Positions 42,172 through 51,064 of a DNA stretch of 64,000 nucleotides are shown here, one piece after another; within the stretch, counting starts at the first letter, position 1, and each line of letters opens with the position of its first letter. This DNA is from Pseudohongiella spirulinae. GTDB taxonomy: Bacteria > Pseudomonadota > Gammaproteobacteria > Pseudomonadales > Pseudohongiellaceae. The stretch spans positions 1,860,001 to 1,924,000 of the forward strand of contig NZ_CP013189.1 of NCBI RefSeq assembly GCF_001444425.1. Reading direction: 5' to 3'. Below the pieces are notes generated by a model. That model was not told the DNA's origin. It searched no databases and worked only from the letters and a program-made list of their open reading frames with translations. The position numbers were made by a program, and so were the translations under genes.

Positions 42172-42891
42172 CTACTGGGCGCTGGGGACGGTGGTGGTGC
42201 GCGGGGGACGGTGGTGGTGCTCGGGGGTGCGAGGCGAGCCAGGCGGCCGATCGGACAGACTATACATGTCGCGCCACTCAATCGGATGGCTGTCGACACC
42301 CAGATAGGACTGAAAGCGCCGGAACGAATACCTGGCCATCTGCTCCCATTGACTGGCAAATGCCGGTGCATGCTGAGCACTGACAATGCGCGAATCCGGC
42401 GTAAATGAGCCGGTCGCCCGATGCGAAGACACATACGGCGGGCGCTCTTTGGCATAAATGGTGACCCGATAGCCAGCCTCCTGCGCCACCAGCGCTGTAG
42501 TCAGGCCGATTGCACCACAGCCAATGACTGCGAGCTCCCGTCGTCCATGGGCGGCGGCCAACTGCACGGCCATGCGACCCGTGCCCCAGGACAAAGACCA
42601 GCCACTGCCGCCATGCCCATAGTTATGCACAACGTTTTTGCGGCCGATGCGCTCATCCTGAATGCGCGGCCCCTGCAGTCGAAAGGGGCGCGTACAGACG
42701 TTCATCTCGATGATGCGATCAGGCGTGGCGATAATCGGCGCGAGCCCCCGGGAGCTGCTCAGCATATGCGCACTAGTGTCAGGTGTCGCATTTTCCTGGC
42801 TGGCGGGCGCAGGCTGTGCCGACAAAGCGGACTGAATCGGCACGGTGCCCAGTAAGGCAGCAGCGCCTTTCAGAAAGTTGCGTCTTTGCAT
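42172..42891 (-). pseudogene. Tat-exported FAD-dependent D-amino acid oxidase-like gene, 3' end lost to a repeat
   Basis: Starts with a twin-arginine signal (MQRRNFLKGAAALLGTVPIQ), then VVHNYGHGGSGWSLSWG and an FAD Rossmann motif VIGCGAIGLTTALVAQEAGY. The order, glycine-rich block before the Rossmann motif, occurs in some exported relatives of D-amino acid oxidase. After about residue 215 the frame reads PEHHHRPPRTTTVPSAQ, which is REP sequence, and stops. The substrate-binding C-terminal part, well over 100 residues in relatives, is missing, so it is probably inactive. Confidence 0.72.
42183..42226. repeat. Tandem REP-like blocks ending the truncated oxidase
   Basis: GGGGACGGTGGTGGTGCGC is followed directly by a near copy GGGGACGGTGGTGGTGCTC and a third GGGGG. 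The direct repeats lie over the 3' end of the truncated oxidase gene. Confidence 0.75.
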
Positions 42892-43143
42892 GTGGAGACG
42901 TCTCTGTTGTTTTTATAAGGAGAGCACTTTGATGCAGATGAGGCAGGCTGTCAACGGGCACGACACGTCGCCAGGCGGATCGACACCTGTGGTTGTCGGC
43001 GCAGTTTCTGCCACCCGCTCTGTCGCCCGGCCCGATACAGCCGCGCCTACAGCTTCCATGAGATAACCTACGACCATATTTTTGAAAGTATTCGCGATGC
43101 CTGGGAAAACGAATCAGACGGCATAAAGGAACGTCTGATCGCA

Positions 43144-43983
43144 ATGGGTGTCAGCAGCGGACTGGTCCAGACCCTCACCCGCCTGGCCCAGTCCGGCACC
43201 GGTGACGGCTTTTTTCGCACTCATGTACTCGATGTCATATTCTACCGATTCTTCCCTACAGTGCGCGACCCCGTTCGCACATACGTCGCCAAATCCATCA
43301 CTGAAGCACTCGAAAAGCACCGCAGCTCAAACGCCGGCCCGGTCAAATGGTCCATTATCGGGCACTCACTGGGCACCGCCGTCACCCACGACACGCTTCA
43401 CCTGATGTTCGCCAGCTCCCCCTCGGCTGATATTCCTCCGCTCAGCGTCCGCAACTTTTCACTGCACACTTACCTGGCCTGCGCCAATGTTTCGCGCATC
43501 CTCAGCAAAGGCAATGAAATACCCGTTTACAACTCACGCGTGCGACCAGCCATGACACCTTCGCGCGATGCAGTAATGCGTTATTTTCTCAACGCCTGGA
43601 ACATGTTTGACCCCTTCACCCGCCCCTCGCGTTTTGAGCCGAGTCACTCCTGGCTGGATGCCGCCACCCAGGCAGCACGGCACAGCCGCTTTCAGGACAT
43701 CAAGACCACCGAAATCCGGCAGAAAAATGTACACGCACTGGAGCACTACCTGGAGAATCCGGCCGTACACATTCCCTTCTTCCGCGCCACCTGCGACAAC
43801 ATGAGCATCGTCAGCAAAGCCGAGCAGATCAAGGCGCAACAGACCTACCGCAAGGCTGTCATTGACGCCCACCTGGAAGGTGAAGCAGAGGAGCTACGAC
43901 AGTTGATCGAACGGCACGGCGGAGAACTGCAGGACCTGCTGAGCATGGGTTATTCATTCCACAAAATGCTGGAGACACTGTGA
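43144..43983 (+). CDS. Lipase/esterase-like protein, probably 5'-damaged
   Basis: 279 residues with an alpha/beta-hydrolase nucleophile motif (SIIGHSLGTAVTHDTLHLMF, Ser in GHSLG). No signal peptide is seen from this ATG. The same frame stays open for about 70 codons upstream, with YSRAYSFHEITYDHIFESIR just before, but has no start codon. A good ribosome site (AAGGAG) and ATG (42931) lie in another frame that ends at 43066, so a frameshift near 43000-43060 probably broke the N-terminus. It is coupled by ATGA to the next gene. Confidence 0.6.
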   Translation: MGVSSGLVQTLTRLAQSGTGDGFFRTHVLDVIFYRFFPTVRDPVRTYVAKSITEALEKHRSSNAGPVKWSIIGHSLGTAVTHDTLHLMFASSPSADIPPLSVRNFSLHTYLACANVSRILSKGNEIPVYNSRVRPAMTPSRDAVMRYFLNAWNMFDPFTRPSRFEPSHSWLDAATQAARHSRFQDIKTTEIRQKNVHALEHYLENPAVHIPFFRATCDNMSIVSKAEQIKAQQTYRKAVIDAHLEGEAEELRQLIERHGGELQDLLSMGYSFHKMLETL

Positions 43984-45188
43984 TGAACACACGCCTCAGA
44001 GGAAAAAGCCTGCACGCCATCAGCGCTCTGATCAGCGCCTTCATCATGAGCCTGAGTCTGCTGGTAACCACCACTGCCATCGCCTGCGAGACACCCACCG
44101 GTGCCAACGTCGACGCAATCTTCGATGGGATCCAGGTCAATCTGCGCGGTTGTTATGGCGAGGACAATGACAGAAGCGAGCTGACCCTGTGGGTCAGGCA
44201 GGAATTGCGCAAGGCCGAGATCCCCTCTACCGGGAGGCTGGAAGAAAGTCACTTGCAGGCAGTGGAGGCCATCGTGCAACGCCTGGCCAATACCGTCTCC
44301 AGCGAGGCTATTCGCCTGGAAAACGCCAATCTGGCGGGCGCGTCGGCCGTACGCACTGTCGCAGAGCGGCTGCGCGGCGAAGCCCCGTCACAGACCACCG
44401 ATGCCTTACGGCAGGCGCGTGACAGCGACGGCGGCTGGCAGTTCGCACTGGAGGAAGACCGTTACGGCCCAAGCGTCAATAACGTACCGCTACTGCAGCC
44501 AATCAACACCATACTGACTCCCAACTGTCAGGCACAGCCCGCCTCGGACGGTTGCCAGCAGGCTACCGAAAGTCTGGAACAGTTGCTGCGCGTAGCCAAC
44601 CTGATGCAGCAAGTCAATCAGCGGGCAGATCGCACCCTGGGCATCAACCTGCATGCCTTCCAGCGCAACAATGTCATGTGGGATCTGTACAGCAACGAGG
44701 CCCGCGTTCAGTATCCCTGGGAAATGCTCCTGAACGGTCATCTGTATCAAAGCGATATCCGGCAGCGTGAGCGCACATCCGGCCGCGAACTGGCACTGGT
44801 CGATCGCATCCCGCCCGAACGTCAGATCATCCTGCTGCACCCCAGCATCGGCATGGAATATGTAGATGAAGCCAGCGACGGCAGCCGCTTCGAACCCGCT
44901 GTGGTGATGGAATGGATCGGTTTCAATACCTGGAAATTCGCTGGAAGTGGCACGGATGTGCGCATGAGGCGGCCGCTGGGCGTGTCACTGATCACAACCT
45001 ACTCCGACCGCGATGGCAGCAAAAACGTGGGCCATGGCCTGGCGCTGCACTGGAACAACAAGCTGACAACCGGCCTGAGCTGGCGTAGCGACGGCGACAT
45101 CGGTGTGTTTATCAGCATCGGCCTGGCCGACCGTTTCAGCAGCGAGAAAAGCCGACTGGAGAAGGTACTGGGCTGGCTGGGGCGGTAG
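43980..45188 (+). CDS. Unrecognised exported protein coupled to the lipase-like gene
   Basis: A 402-residue protein with a signal peptide (ISAFIMSLSLLVTTTAIA). A helical middle (SLEQLLRVANLMQQVNQRAD) is followed by a strand-rich C-terminal region (FNTWKFAGSGTDVRMRRPLG; GLSWRSDGDIGVFISIGLAD), which could be a small outer-membrane or periplasmic barrel. No family recognised. Its start overlaps the lipase-like gene's stop (ATGA), so the two likely work together. It ends 7 nt before the convergent epimerase gene. Confidence 0.6.
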   Translation: MMNTRLRGKSLHAISALISAFIMSLSLLVTTTAIACETPTGANVDAIFDGIQVNLRGCYGEDNDRSELTLWVRQELRKAEIPSTGRLEESHLQAVEAIVQRLANTVSSEAIRLENANLAGASAVRTVAERLRGEAPSQTTDALRQARDSDGGWQFALEEDRYGPSVNNVPLLQPINTILTPNCQAQPASDGCQQATESLEQLLRVANLMQQVNQRADRTLGINLHAFQRNNVMWDLYSNEARVQYPWEMLLNGHLYQSDIRQRERTSGRELALVDRIPPERQIILLHPSIGMEYVDEASDGSRFEPAVVMEWIGFNTWKFAGSGTDVRMRRPLGVSLITTYSDRDGSKNVGHGLALHWNNKLTTGLSWRSDGDIGVFISIGLADRFSSEKSRLEKVLGWLGR

Positions 45189-45195
45189 CTGCGCC

Positions 45196-46248
45196 TCAAA
45201 CCCCAAAAAACTCCCGGTACCACCGTACAAAGTTATCAATGCCCTGCTGCACCGGCGTCGCCGGCTTATAACCCATATCCTCCACCAGGTCCGACACATC
45301 AGCAAAGGTCGCCGGCACATCGCCGGCCTGCAGCGGCAGGAACTCTTTTTGCACTGGCACACCCAGCGCCTTTTCGATGGCGTCGATAAAATCCAGCAGC
45401 TTCACGGGGTTGTTGTTGCCGATGTTGTAGATCTTGAACGGAGCCGATGAACTGCCGGGGTTGGGTTCAGCCCCGGACCACGCTTTGTCAGCCGAGGCCG
45501 GGTTATCGATCACGCGCACCACGCCCTCGATGATGTCATCAATGTAGGTGAAGTCGCGCAGCATGTTGCCGTGGTTGAACACCTTGATGGGCTCGCCGGC
45601 CAGCGCGGCTTTGGTGAACAAAAACAGCGCCATGTCAGGCCTGCCCCACGGCCCGTAGACGGTGAAAAAGCGCAGGCCGGTGGTGCGGATGCCAAACAGG
45701 TGCGAGTAGGTGTGCGCCATCAGCTCGTTCGACTTTTTGCTGGCGGCGTACAGGCTGATGGGGTGATCCACGTTGTGGGTGGTGGCAAACGGAAGCGTCT
45801 CGTTCAGGCCGTAGACGGACGAGCTGGAGGCGTAAGACAGGTTCTGCACGCCGTGGTGCCGACAGGCCTCCAGAATATTGATGAAACCGACGATATTGGA
45901 GTCGATATAGGCCTGGGGGTTGGTCAGTGAGTAACGCACACCGGCCTGAGCGGCCAGGTTGCATACCGCATCGAATTCTTCGGCCGCAAACAGCGCATTC
46001 AGCGCGGATTTGTCTTCCATCTGCAGCTTGATAAAATGGTAGTTGGGCAGGGTCTGTGACACCTGCAACTTGCCGTATTCCATAGCATGGCGGCTGATGC
46101 CCGCCCGATCCAGGCGCCCATATTTAACTTTTACATCATAATAGTCGTTAATGCTGTCCAGCCCGACCACGTCATCGCCGCGTGCTGCCAGCCGTTGGAC
46201 CAGATGCGCACCAATAAACCCGGCCGCGCCGGTCACCAGAATTTTCAT
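45196..46248 (-). CDS. UDP-glucuronate 4-epimerase (GalE-like SDR)
   Basis: A 350-residue extended short-chain dehydrogenase: NAD site VTGAAGFIGAHLVQRL, YASSSSVYGLNETLP and active-site Tyr-x3-Lys (YAASKKSNELMAH). The LDSINDYYDVKVKYGRLDR block and the FTVYGPWGRPDMALFLF region are typical of UDP-glucuronate 4-epimerases, which make UDP-galacturonate for capsule and O-antigen. AGGGAA precedes the ATG. It works directly downstream of Ugd (39465). Confidence 0.93.
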   Translation of the reverse strand: MKILVTGAAGFIGAHLVQRLAARGDDVVGLDSINDYYDVKVKYGRLDRAGISRHAMEYGKLQVSQTLPNYHFIKLQMEDKSALNALFAAEEFDAVCNLAAQAGVRYSLTNPQAYIDSNIVGFINILEACRHHGVQNLSYASSSSVYGLNETLPFATTHNVDHPISLYAASKKSNELMAHTYSHLFGIRTTGLRFFTVYGPWGRPDMALFLFTKAALAGEPIKVFNHGNMLRDFTYIDDIIEGVVRVIDNPASADKAWSGAEPNPGSSSAPFKIYNIGNNNPVKLLDFIDAIEKALGVPVQKEFLPLQAGDVPATFADVSDLVEDMGYKPATPVQQGIDNFVRWYREFFGV

Positions 46249-46409
46249 ACTGCTTCATTCCCTGAGAGAAAACCAGAGCAGCAGTTTAGCGCGGGTCGGT
46301 GACGTTTTGCACCTGTTGCGCGTGCGGGTCATGCGACCCAGCGGGCTAATAGTCGGCAGGTTTTTGCGCTACAATCCCGGCTCACGAAACAGACTTGACA
46401 AAAAAACGC

Positions 46410-47186
46410 ATGTCGCTCAACGATCTGATCAACGAACATTTTTACGCGGACAGTGCCACGCACGAGCGCACGCGTGTGGCCTGGGTCATTGGCGTCACCC
46501 TGCTCTGCGTTGTAGCCTCTCTACTGATCACCTACACCGCACTTGCCGTCACTAACTCGCCAATGCTGCCCGTCATATTTGTTATCGCAGCGCTGGCACC
46601 CGGGATCATCGCGCCAATTACCACATGGATCATCATCGGCGCCATCATCAAGGTGACGCGACTCGAGGAGCTGCATCGCCATCAGGCAACATACGACGAT
46701 CTGAGCGGTCTGCTCACACGGCGCGCCTTTCTGGAACGTTGTGAGGCGCTGCTGCGCCTGAGTGTGCGCAACAATCAGCCATTTACGCTGACCACGCTCG
46801 ACCTGGACAAGTTCAAACGTATCAACGATGAATTCGGCCACGGCGCGGGCGACGAAGTGATCAAAACATTCTCGCAGATCGCGCTGAATGTGCTCCGCAA
46901 TGCCGATCTGGCAGGACGTCTGGGAGGAGAGGAGTTTGCAATTGCGTTGCTGGGCAGTAACCCGGCTGACGCCAGGCAGGTCATGGAACGCCTGCGGCGT
47001 GATGTGGAAGCCTCCAGCATTGAGTACTTCGGGAAGCAGATATCGGTGACCGTCAGTATTGGCATTGCCAGTACCGAGGGAAGGGTTAATCCGACACTGG
47101 AGGGACTATTGAGGCATTCTGACGCAGCCCTGTATCAGGCCAAGGATCAAGGCAGGAATCGGATTGAGCTGGCAGGGTATACCTAA
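46410..47186 (+). CDS. Membrane diguanylate cyclase (GGDEF)
   Basis: A 258-residue protein with two N-terminal membrane helices (AWVIGVTLLCVVASLLITYT and IFVIAALAPGIIAPITTWII), a short linker and a GGDEF domain. The active site is GGEEF at 172-176 and an inhibitory RxxD site (RNAD, 163-166) stands five residues before it, so both catalysis and product inhibition by cyclic di-GMP are expected. The ATG at 46410 is chosen over a TTG 15 nt earlier. Next to polysaccharide genes, it may control exopolysaccharide or motility. Confidence 0.92.
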   Translation: MSLNDLINEHFYADSATHERTRVAWVIGVTLLCVVASLLITYTALAVTNSPMLPVIFVIAALAPGIIAPITTWIIIGAIIKVTRLEELHRHQATYDDLSGLLTRRAFLERCEALLRLSVRNNQPFTLTTLDLDKFKRINDEFGHGAGDEVIKTFSQIALNVLRNADLAGRLGGEEFAIALLGSNPADARQVMERLRRDVEASSIEYFGKQISVTVSIGIASTEGRVNPTLEGLLRHSDAALYQAKDQGRNRIELAGYT

Positions 47187-47188
47187 TT

Positions 47189-47214
47189 GGGGACGTAGAC
47201 CGCCTCCGTCCCCC
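47189..47214. repeat. Single REP unit between convergent GGDEF and DUF2235 genes
   Basis: A full reverse-oriented unit 3 nt after the GGDEF stop and 7 nt before the DUF2235 stop. It nearly fills the 34-bp gap between two convergent genes, again fitting a two-way terminator site. Confidence 0.9.
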
Positions 47215-47220
47215 GATCAA

Positions 47221-48222
47221 TTACCACGGCGCCTCATCCGGCCGGCTAACCGCCCGCCAGCGCTGCCAGGCCGACAGATGCACAGCCTCGCCCGGCACGC
47301 CAGTGCCGACTGCTCTCGGGCGAGGCCCACCGGCCAGGGGTGTGCGATACAGCATGGATAGTGAATCGCGAAGTTCACCAAAGACATCGGGATCGATGCG
47401 CCGCTTAACATAACTCTGGTTCAATGCCAGGCCATGTGACTCTGCCCTGGACAACATCCACTGCAGCGCAATGTCTGACAGCCCCGCGCAGGCGTAACCT
47501 CCGCCAATGTTGGAATGCACGCCGGCAAACCACATCTGCTGCACGGTTTGCACGGTGGGCGGCACCGGATGCTGCCAGAGCGAGGGCGTAAAAGCCGCGC
47601 GCTGCTCGTTGAGTGCCAGGGCGTGGTAAGCATGTCGGATATTGGCGCCGAGACGCACATTGTGGAACCCATGTCGACGGCGCGTGACCTGGCCCAAGGG
47701 TCCACGCGTGGGCAGCCCCATGGCACCCACGGTATCCCAAACGCCCAGCATGTCGACGGTGCCTGGCCGGCAATGATGCTCGTGAACAAAGCGCGCCCCC
47801 ATCCGCCCGCGCTTGTCCGGATCGCGCTCGCGGTAGATGCGGCAAGCCTCATCGGCCAGCGACTGGGCAGCACCCTCGCCCGGGCCGATACCACAGATTG
47901 CCAACATGCCCGCCAGGCTGCGCGCCGTATAGGCCCCACGACTAAAGCCAAACAAATACACCCGGTCACCCGGCCGGTAATGTCGGCTCAGCCACAGCCA
48001 GCCATCACGCACATTGGCAAACAGTCCGCGCCCGGCTGCCCCGCCCCACAGCCTGTCCAGCCGCCCTACCGTCCCTACTCCTGTGTCGTAATACTTGAGC
48101 AGGCCCGCACCCGACTGCAGGGCCCGCAAGAGCTTCACCACGTTGGTGGGCACCTGGCGATCACGATCCATCTGATCGGGTGTGTTCCAGGTGCCATCAA
48201 AGCCCATCACAAGTTTACGCAT
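47221..48222 (-). CDS. DUF2235 alpha/beta-hydrolase (Tle-like phospholipase domain)
   Basis: A 333-residue protein with the DUF2235 fold: MRKLVMGFDGTWN at the start, nucleophile Ser94 in FGFSRGAYTARSLAGM, then DMLGVWDTVGAMGLP (likely catalytic Asp) and a His in GVHSNIGGGY. Some members are type VI secretion phospholipase effectors, but no secretion gene, PAAR/VgrG or immunity gene is adjacent. The final residues (RPDEAPW) lie close to the REP unit. The region 48223-48458 after its start shows no recognisable feature. Confidence 0.82.
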   Translation of the reverse strand: MRKLVMGFDGTWNTPDQMDRDRQVPTNVVKLLRALQSGAGLLKYYDTGVGTVGRLDRLWGGAAGRGLFANVRDGWLWLSRHYRPGDRVYLFGFSRGAYTARSLAGMLAICGIGPGEGAAQSLADEACRIYRERDPDKRGRMGARFVHEHHCRPGTVDMLGVWDTVGAMGLPTRGPLGQVTRRRHGFHNVRLGANIRHAYHALALNEQRAAFTPSLWQHPVPPTVQTVQQMWFAGVHSNIGGGYACAGLSDIALQWMLSRAESHGLALNQSYVKRRIDPDVFGELRDSLSMLYRTPLAGGPRPRAVGTGVPGEAVHLSAWQRWRAVSRPDEAPW

Positions 48223-48458
48223 CTTCTTTTTTGCTTCCAGCTGCTGTTCTACTTGGTTTATAGACCATGGCTGGCGGTTTTGCGCAAATTTTTAGGATTT
48301 CCAAACCCCCTGCAGGCCATCTGCAACGGCAAAGCAGTCATGCACACATCAAAATTCTATAGAAATGTGGGTGTTACAAGCTAAGGCGATCAATTTAAGT
48401 AAGTGTGTGATAAAGTTGGCTCAGTCCTTTGAGCAGCACGAAATTCGACCCCCAGCAC

Positions 48459-50222
48459 ATGCATCAACCAACTCTCGTCACAGCCCTGCTGGACATCAAT
48501 CGCAGCCAGATAAACCCGCGATTTCGCCGCAAGTGGCATGCCTATGAACGAAGTCTGAAGCGACTTTGTCAGCTCGATCTGCCGTTTCACATTCACGCCG
48601 CGCCGGCCATGCACGCCAAAATCCTGCGCTGGCGGCAGGGCAGACAAACCAGACTGTATGCTCTGAACCATGAACAATTGCGGCAGTCGCCTCACTTCGA
48701 AAGCATTCAGCGTATCCGTACGTCCGGGGCGTGGCTGTCTCAGGCAGAGTGGTTGACTAACTCACCCATGGCAACGCTGGAGCTGTATGTCCCGCTGGTC
48801 AACAGCAAAATGCGCTGGCTGGCACAAGCAGCAGAACAGTCAAATGACAATAACGACAACTTCATCTGGATCGATGCCGGCATCCATATGCACCTCTACC
48901 CCGGCGAACATCAGCTGGTAAACGAAGCATTTTTTCAGCAATTCATACGCGAGCCCAGCAAACTGCGCATGTTGGCAAAACCCTATGAGAAGAATACAGA
49001 GGTGCATGGTTTCGATCGCGGCGCCCTGGCCAACTACTGCCAAACTGACTTCGTTGACCGTTGCTGTAAAGGTGGCATATTCGGAGGTGGCAGCAGTATC
49101 GTTCAGACCATGGCAGAGCACTTTAGTCAGTTGCTCGGCGAGACAATTGCCGCAGGCCATCTCGGTACAGAAGAATGTATCCTCACCGCCCTCTCGTATC
49201 GTTATCCCACACAAACAGACACGACGCTGATTCAGCAAGCTGGCGTTAAAGGTCTGTTCAGCGAACGCACGCCCTGGCACAGCGTCAGACGCCTGCGACA
49301 TCCAAAGACAACTTTCAGGGCGCTGAAACGACGTGTCCTGAGTCAATGGACAGCCTGGCGCCATAACGCACAGCTTAAGAGGATTCTTCAGGAACCGCCA
49401 TTAACCGGCTTGGGCCGTGACGAATTTGACCTGCACATCCTGCTGTGCGCCCGTGATGTGGTCAACGGCTTATGGGCACTTAACAGCTTCCTGCGCTACA
49501 GCGAGCTTCGACCACGGCTGATAATTCATGATGACGGCAGCTTAAGTCAGGAACATCAGCAGCGACTGTTGCAGCATTTTCCCGAGGCTCGCATCATTCC
49601 CTTTGAACAGGCAAACCAGGATATGTCGGCAGCGCTGGCGAATTATCCGAATGCCTATCGCTACCGAATCACCGAATACAGCTGGCCGGCCATCAAACTT
49701 CTGGATTTTGCCTGGTACTCTCGTGAACGCGCGTTCATGGTGCTGGATGCTGACGTACTGTTTTTCAAAAAACCCAAAGAAATCATTGAAGCCATCCGGC
49801 AGAACAAAGGCTTCTACATGAGCGACTGGCAAGACGCCTATACCTGGCCGCTCGAACGATGGCCTGCGGTACTTGGCACTCGTGGCATCAGTAAGGTCAA
49901 TGTAGGTTTGTTCTATCTACCCGACGGTGGTCTGTACGATATTGGCTTCGTCGAACAATGCCTGGGGGCATACTACCAGCGCCAGCCCTGCCCCAGACTT
50001 GTCTGGTTGGAACAGACAGTTTGGGCCGCCCTGTTTGCAACGCTGGGTGAGACCATGAAACGACTACCGGACACCTACCAGATCTCGACGAAGCAGGCAT
50101 TAAGTGCCAGGACCTGCAGCCACCATTATGTTAACGACAGTCACCTGGCACGGCTTGATTTCCTGGGCCAGGGTGTACCACACCTGATTCGCAACAGATT
50201 TCTGTCAGCGGGTGCAGCATGA
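48459..50222 (+). CDS. Two-domain surface-glycan protein: HtrL/YibB-like plus glycosyltransferase
   Basis: A 587-residue cytoplasmic protein. The N-terminal half (TLVTALLDINRSQ; FIWIDAGIHMHLYPGEHQ; GGIFGGGSS) resembles HtrL/YibB-type proteins found in LPS and capsule loci. The C-terminal half (from about 320, LHILLCARDVVNGLWALN; RAFMVLDADVLFFKKPKE with a DxD) looks like a GT-A glycosyltransferase. The ATG at 48459 is used; a TTG 30 nt earlier is less likely. It overlaps the next gene by 4 nt and begins a long polysaccharide operon. Confidence 0.7.
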   Translation: MHQPTLVTALLDINRSQINPRFRRKWHAYERSLKRLCQLDLPFHIHAAPAMHAKILRWRQGRQTRLYALNHEQLRQSPHFESIQRIRTSGAWLSQAEWLTNSPMATLELYVPLVNSKMRWLAQAAEQSNDNNDNFIWIDAGIHMHLYPGEHQLVNEAFFQQFIREPSKLRMLAKPYEKNTEVHGFDRGALANYCQTDFVDRCCKGGIFGGGSSIVQTMAEHFSQLLGETIAAGHLGTEECILTALSYRYPTQTDTTLIQQAGVKGLFSERTPWHSVRRLRHPKTTFRALKRRVLSQWTAWRHNAQLKRILQEPPLTGLGRDEFDLHILLCARDVVNGLWALNSFLRYSELRPRLIIHDDGSLSQEHQQRLLQHFPEARIIPFEQANQDMSAALANYPNAYRYRITEYSWPAIKLLDFAWYSRERAFMVLDADVLFFKKPKEIIEAIRQNKGFYMSDWQDAYTWPLERWPAVLGTRGISKVNVGLFYLPDGGLYDIGFVEQCLGAYYQRQPCPRLVWLEQTVWAALFATLGETMKRLPDTYQISTKQALSARTCSHHYVNDSHLARLDFLGQGVPHLIRNRFLSAGAA

Positions 50223-51064
50223 TACCGATTTCCCTGTTGATACTTAGCTGGCAGTCCCACCAGACCCTGATAGCCACATTGGAAAGTTATCGTGAAAACG
50301 GTCTGCTGGATATCACAGATGACAAGCTAATCTTCTTTCAGCAGATGTCGGCCAAAGACATTCGCATCGCCAAGCGTTATGGTCTTCAGTACTACGGAGC
50401 TGGACACAACATCGGCATTGGTGCGGCCTACCGATTTTTGGCAGAACGTGCACGCCACCCCTACATTCTTTACTTACAAAACGACTTTCGACTTATTCAC
50501 GATCTGCGACAGGACATCTCAGAACTGACCGATGGTATTGACCTGCTTAGCCGGTATGATATTGATGTCGTGCTCTACCGCAGCCGCAGCCGCCCGGGCG
50601 AGCCCAACTGGGCGACCGACAATGTGCGCGGCAATGAGCAAGCCTGGCAAAGTCATCTGTTCAACAGCCTCTACTGGCTGGATCATCCGGAGCAGGTATA
50701 TCCGGACAAAATTCAGCGCAACACGGACAAACCGCAATTCCTGCAAACCACCGCGCGCCACATGAACTACACCGACAATCCGGCGCTATATCGTCGGGAC
50801 TGGCTGCTTGCAACGCTAGGTGATTATTTTACAGCCAACGATCCCCACGACATTACGTGGCCTGAACGGGTTATTCAACCCTGGTGGCAAACGCAGGACT
50901 TTCGCATTGCCCAGGCTGAAGGTCTGTTTGAACACGTTCGCCTGGATCGTGGCGACTGGCGGCGAAAGCTGCTGATGTGGCCAGTGCCGCTGCTAAAGGC
51001 CACTGGCCTGTATGATCGCTTACGGACTCTGCCTGTTGTTCAATCGCTCAAGGATAAACTGTGA
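50219..51064 (+). CDS. GT2-like glycosyltransferase
   Basis: A 281-residue protein with a GT-A beginning (ISLLILSWQSHQTLIATLES), HNIGIGAAYRFLAE and the metal-site-like ILYLQNDFRLIHD around residue 83. It lacks a strong DDGS motif, so it is a divergent member. It overlaps genes on both sides by 4 nt. It presumably adds a sugar to the polysaccharide repeat; donor unknown. Confidence 0.7.
   Translation: MIPISLLILSWQSHQTLIATLESYRENGLLDITDDKLIFFQQMSAKDIRIAKRYGLQYYGAGHNIGIGAAYRFLAERARHPYILYLQNDFRLIHDLRQDISELTDGIDLLSRYDIDVVLYRSRSRPGEPNWATDNVRGNEQAWQSHLFNSLYWLDHPEQVYPDKIQRNTDKPQFLQTTARHMNYTDNPALYRRDWLLATLGDYFTANDPHDITWPERVIQPWWQTQDFRIAQAEGLFEHVRLDRGDWRRKLLMWPVPLLKATGLYDRLRTLPVVQSLKDKL

Noticed and set aside
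46395-46409. TTG start for the GGDEF protein
   Set aside because: It has no ribosome site and adds only five residues; the ATG at 46410 is more likely.
47221-48222. Type VI secretion effector with immunity partner
   Set aside because: Only the DUF2235 domain fits; no secretion, adaptor or immunity gene is next to it.
47515-48384. 289-codon open frame opposite the DUF2235 gene
   Set aside because: Antisense to a gene with clear catalytic motifs; the peptide is rich in residues expected from reversed GC-rich codons.
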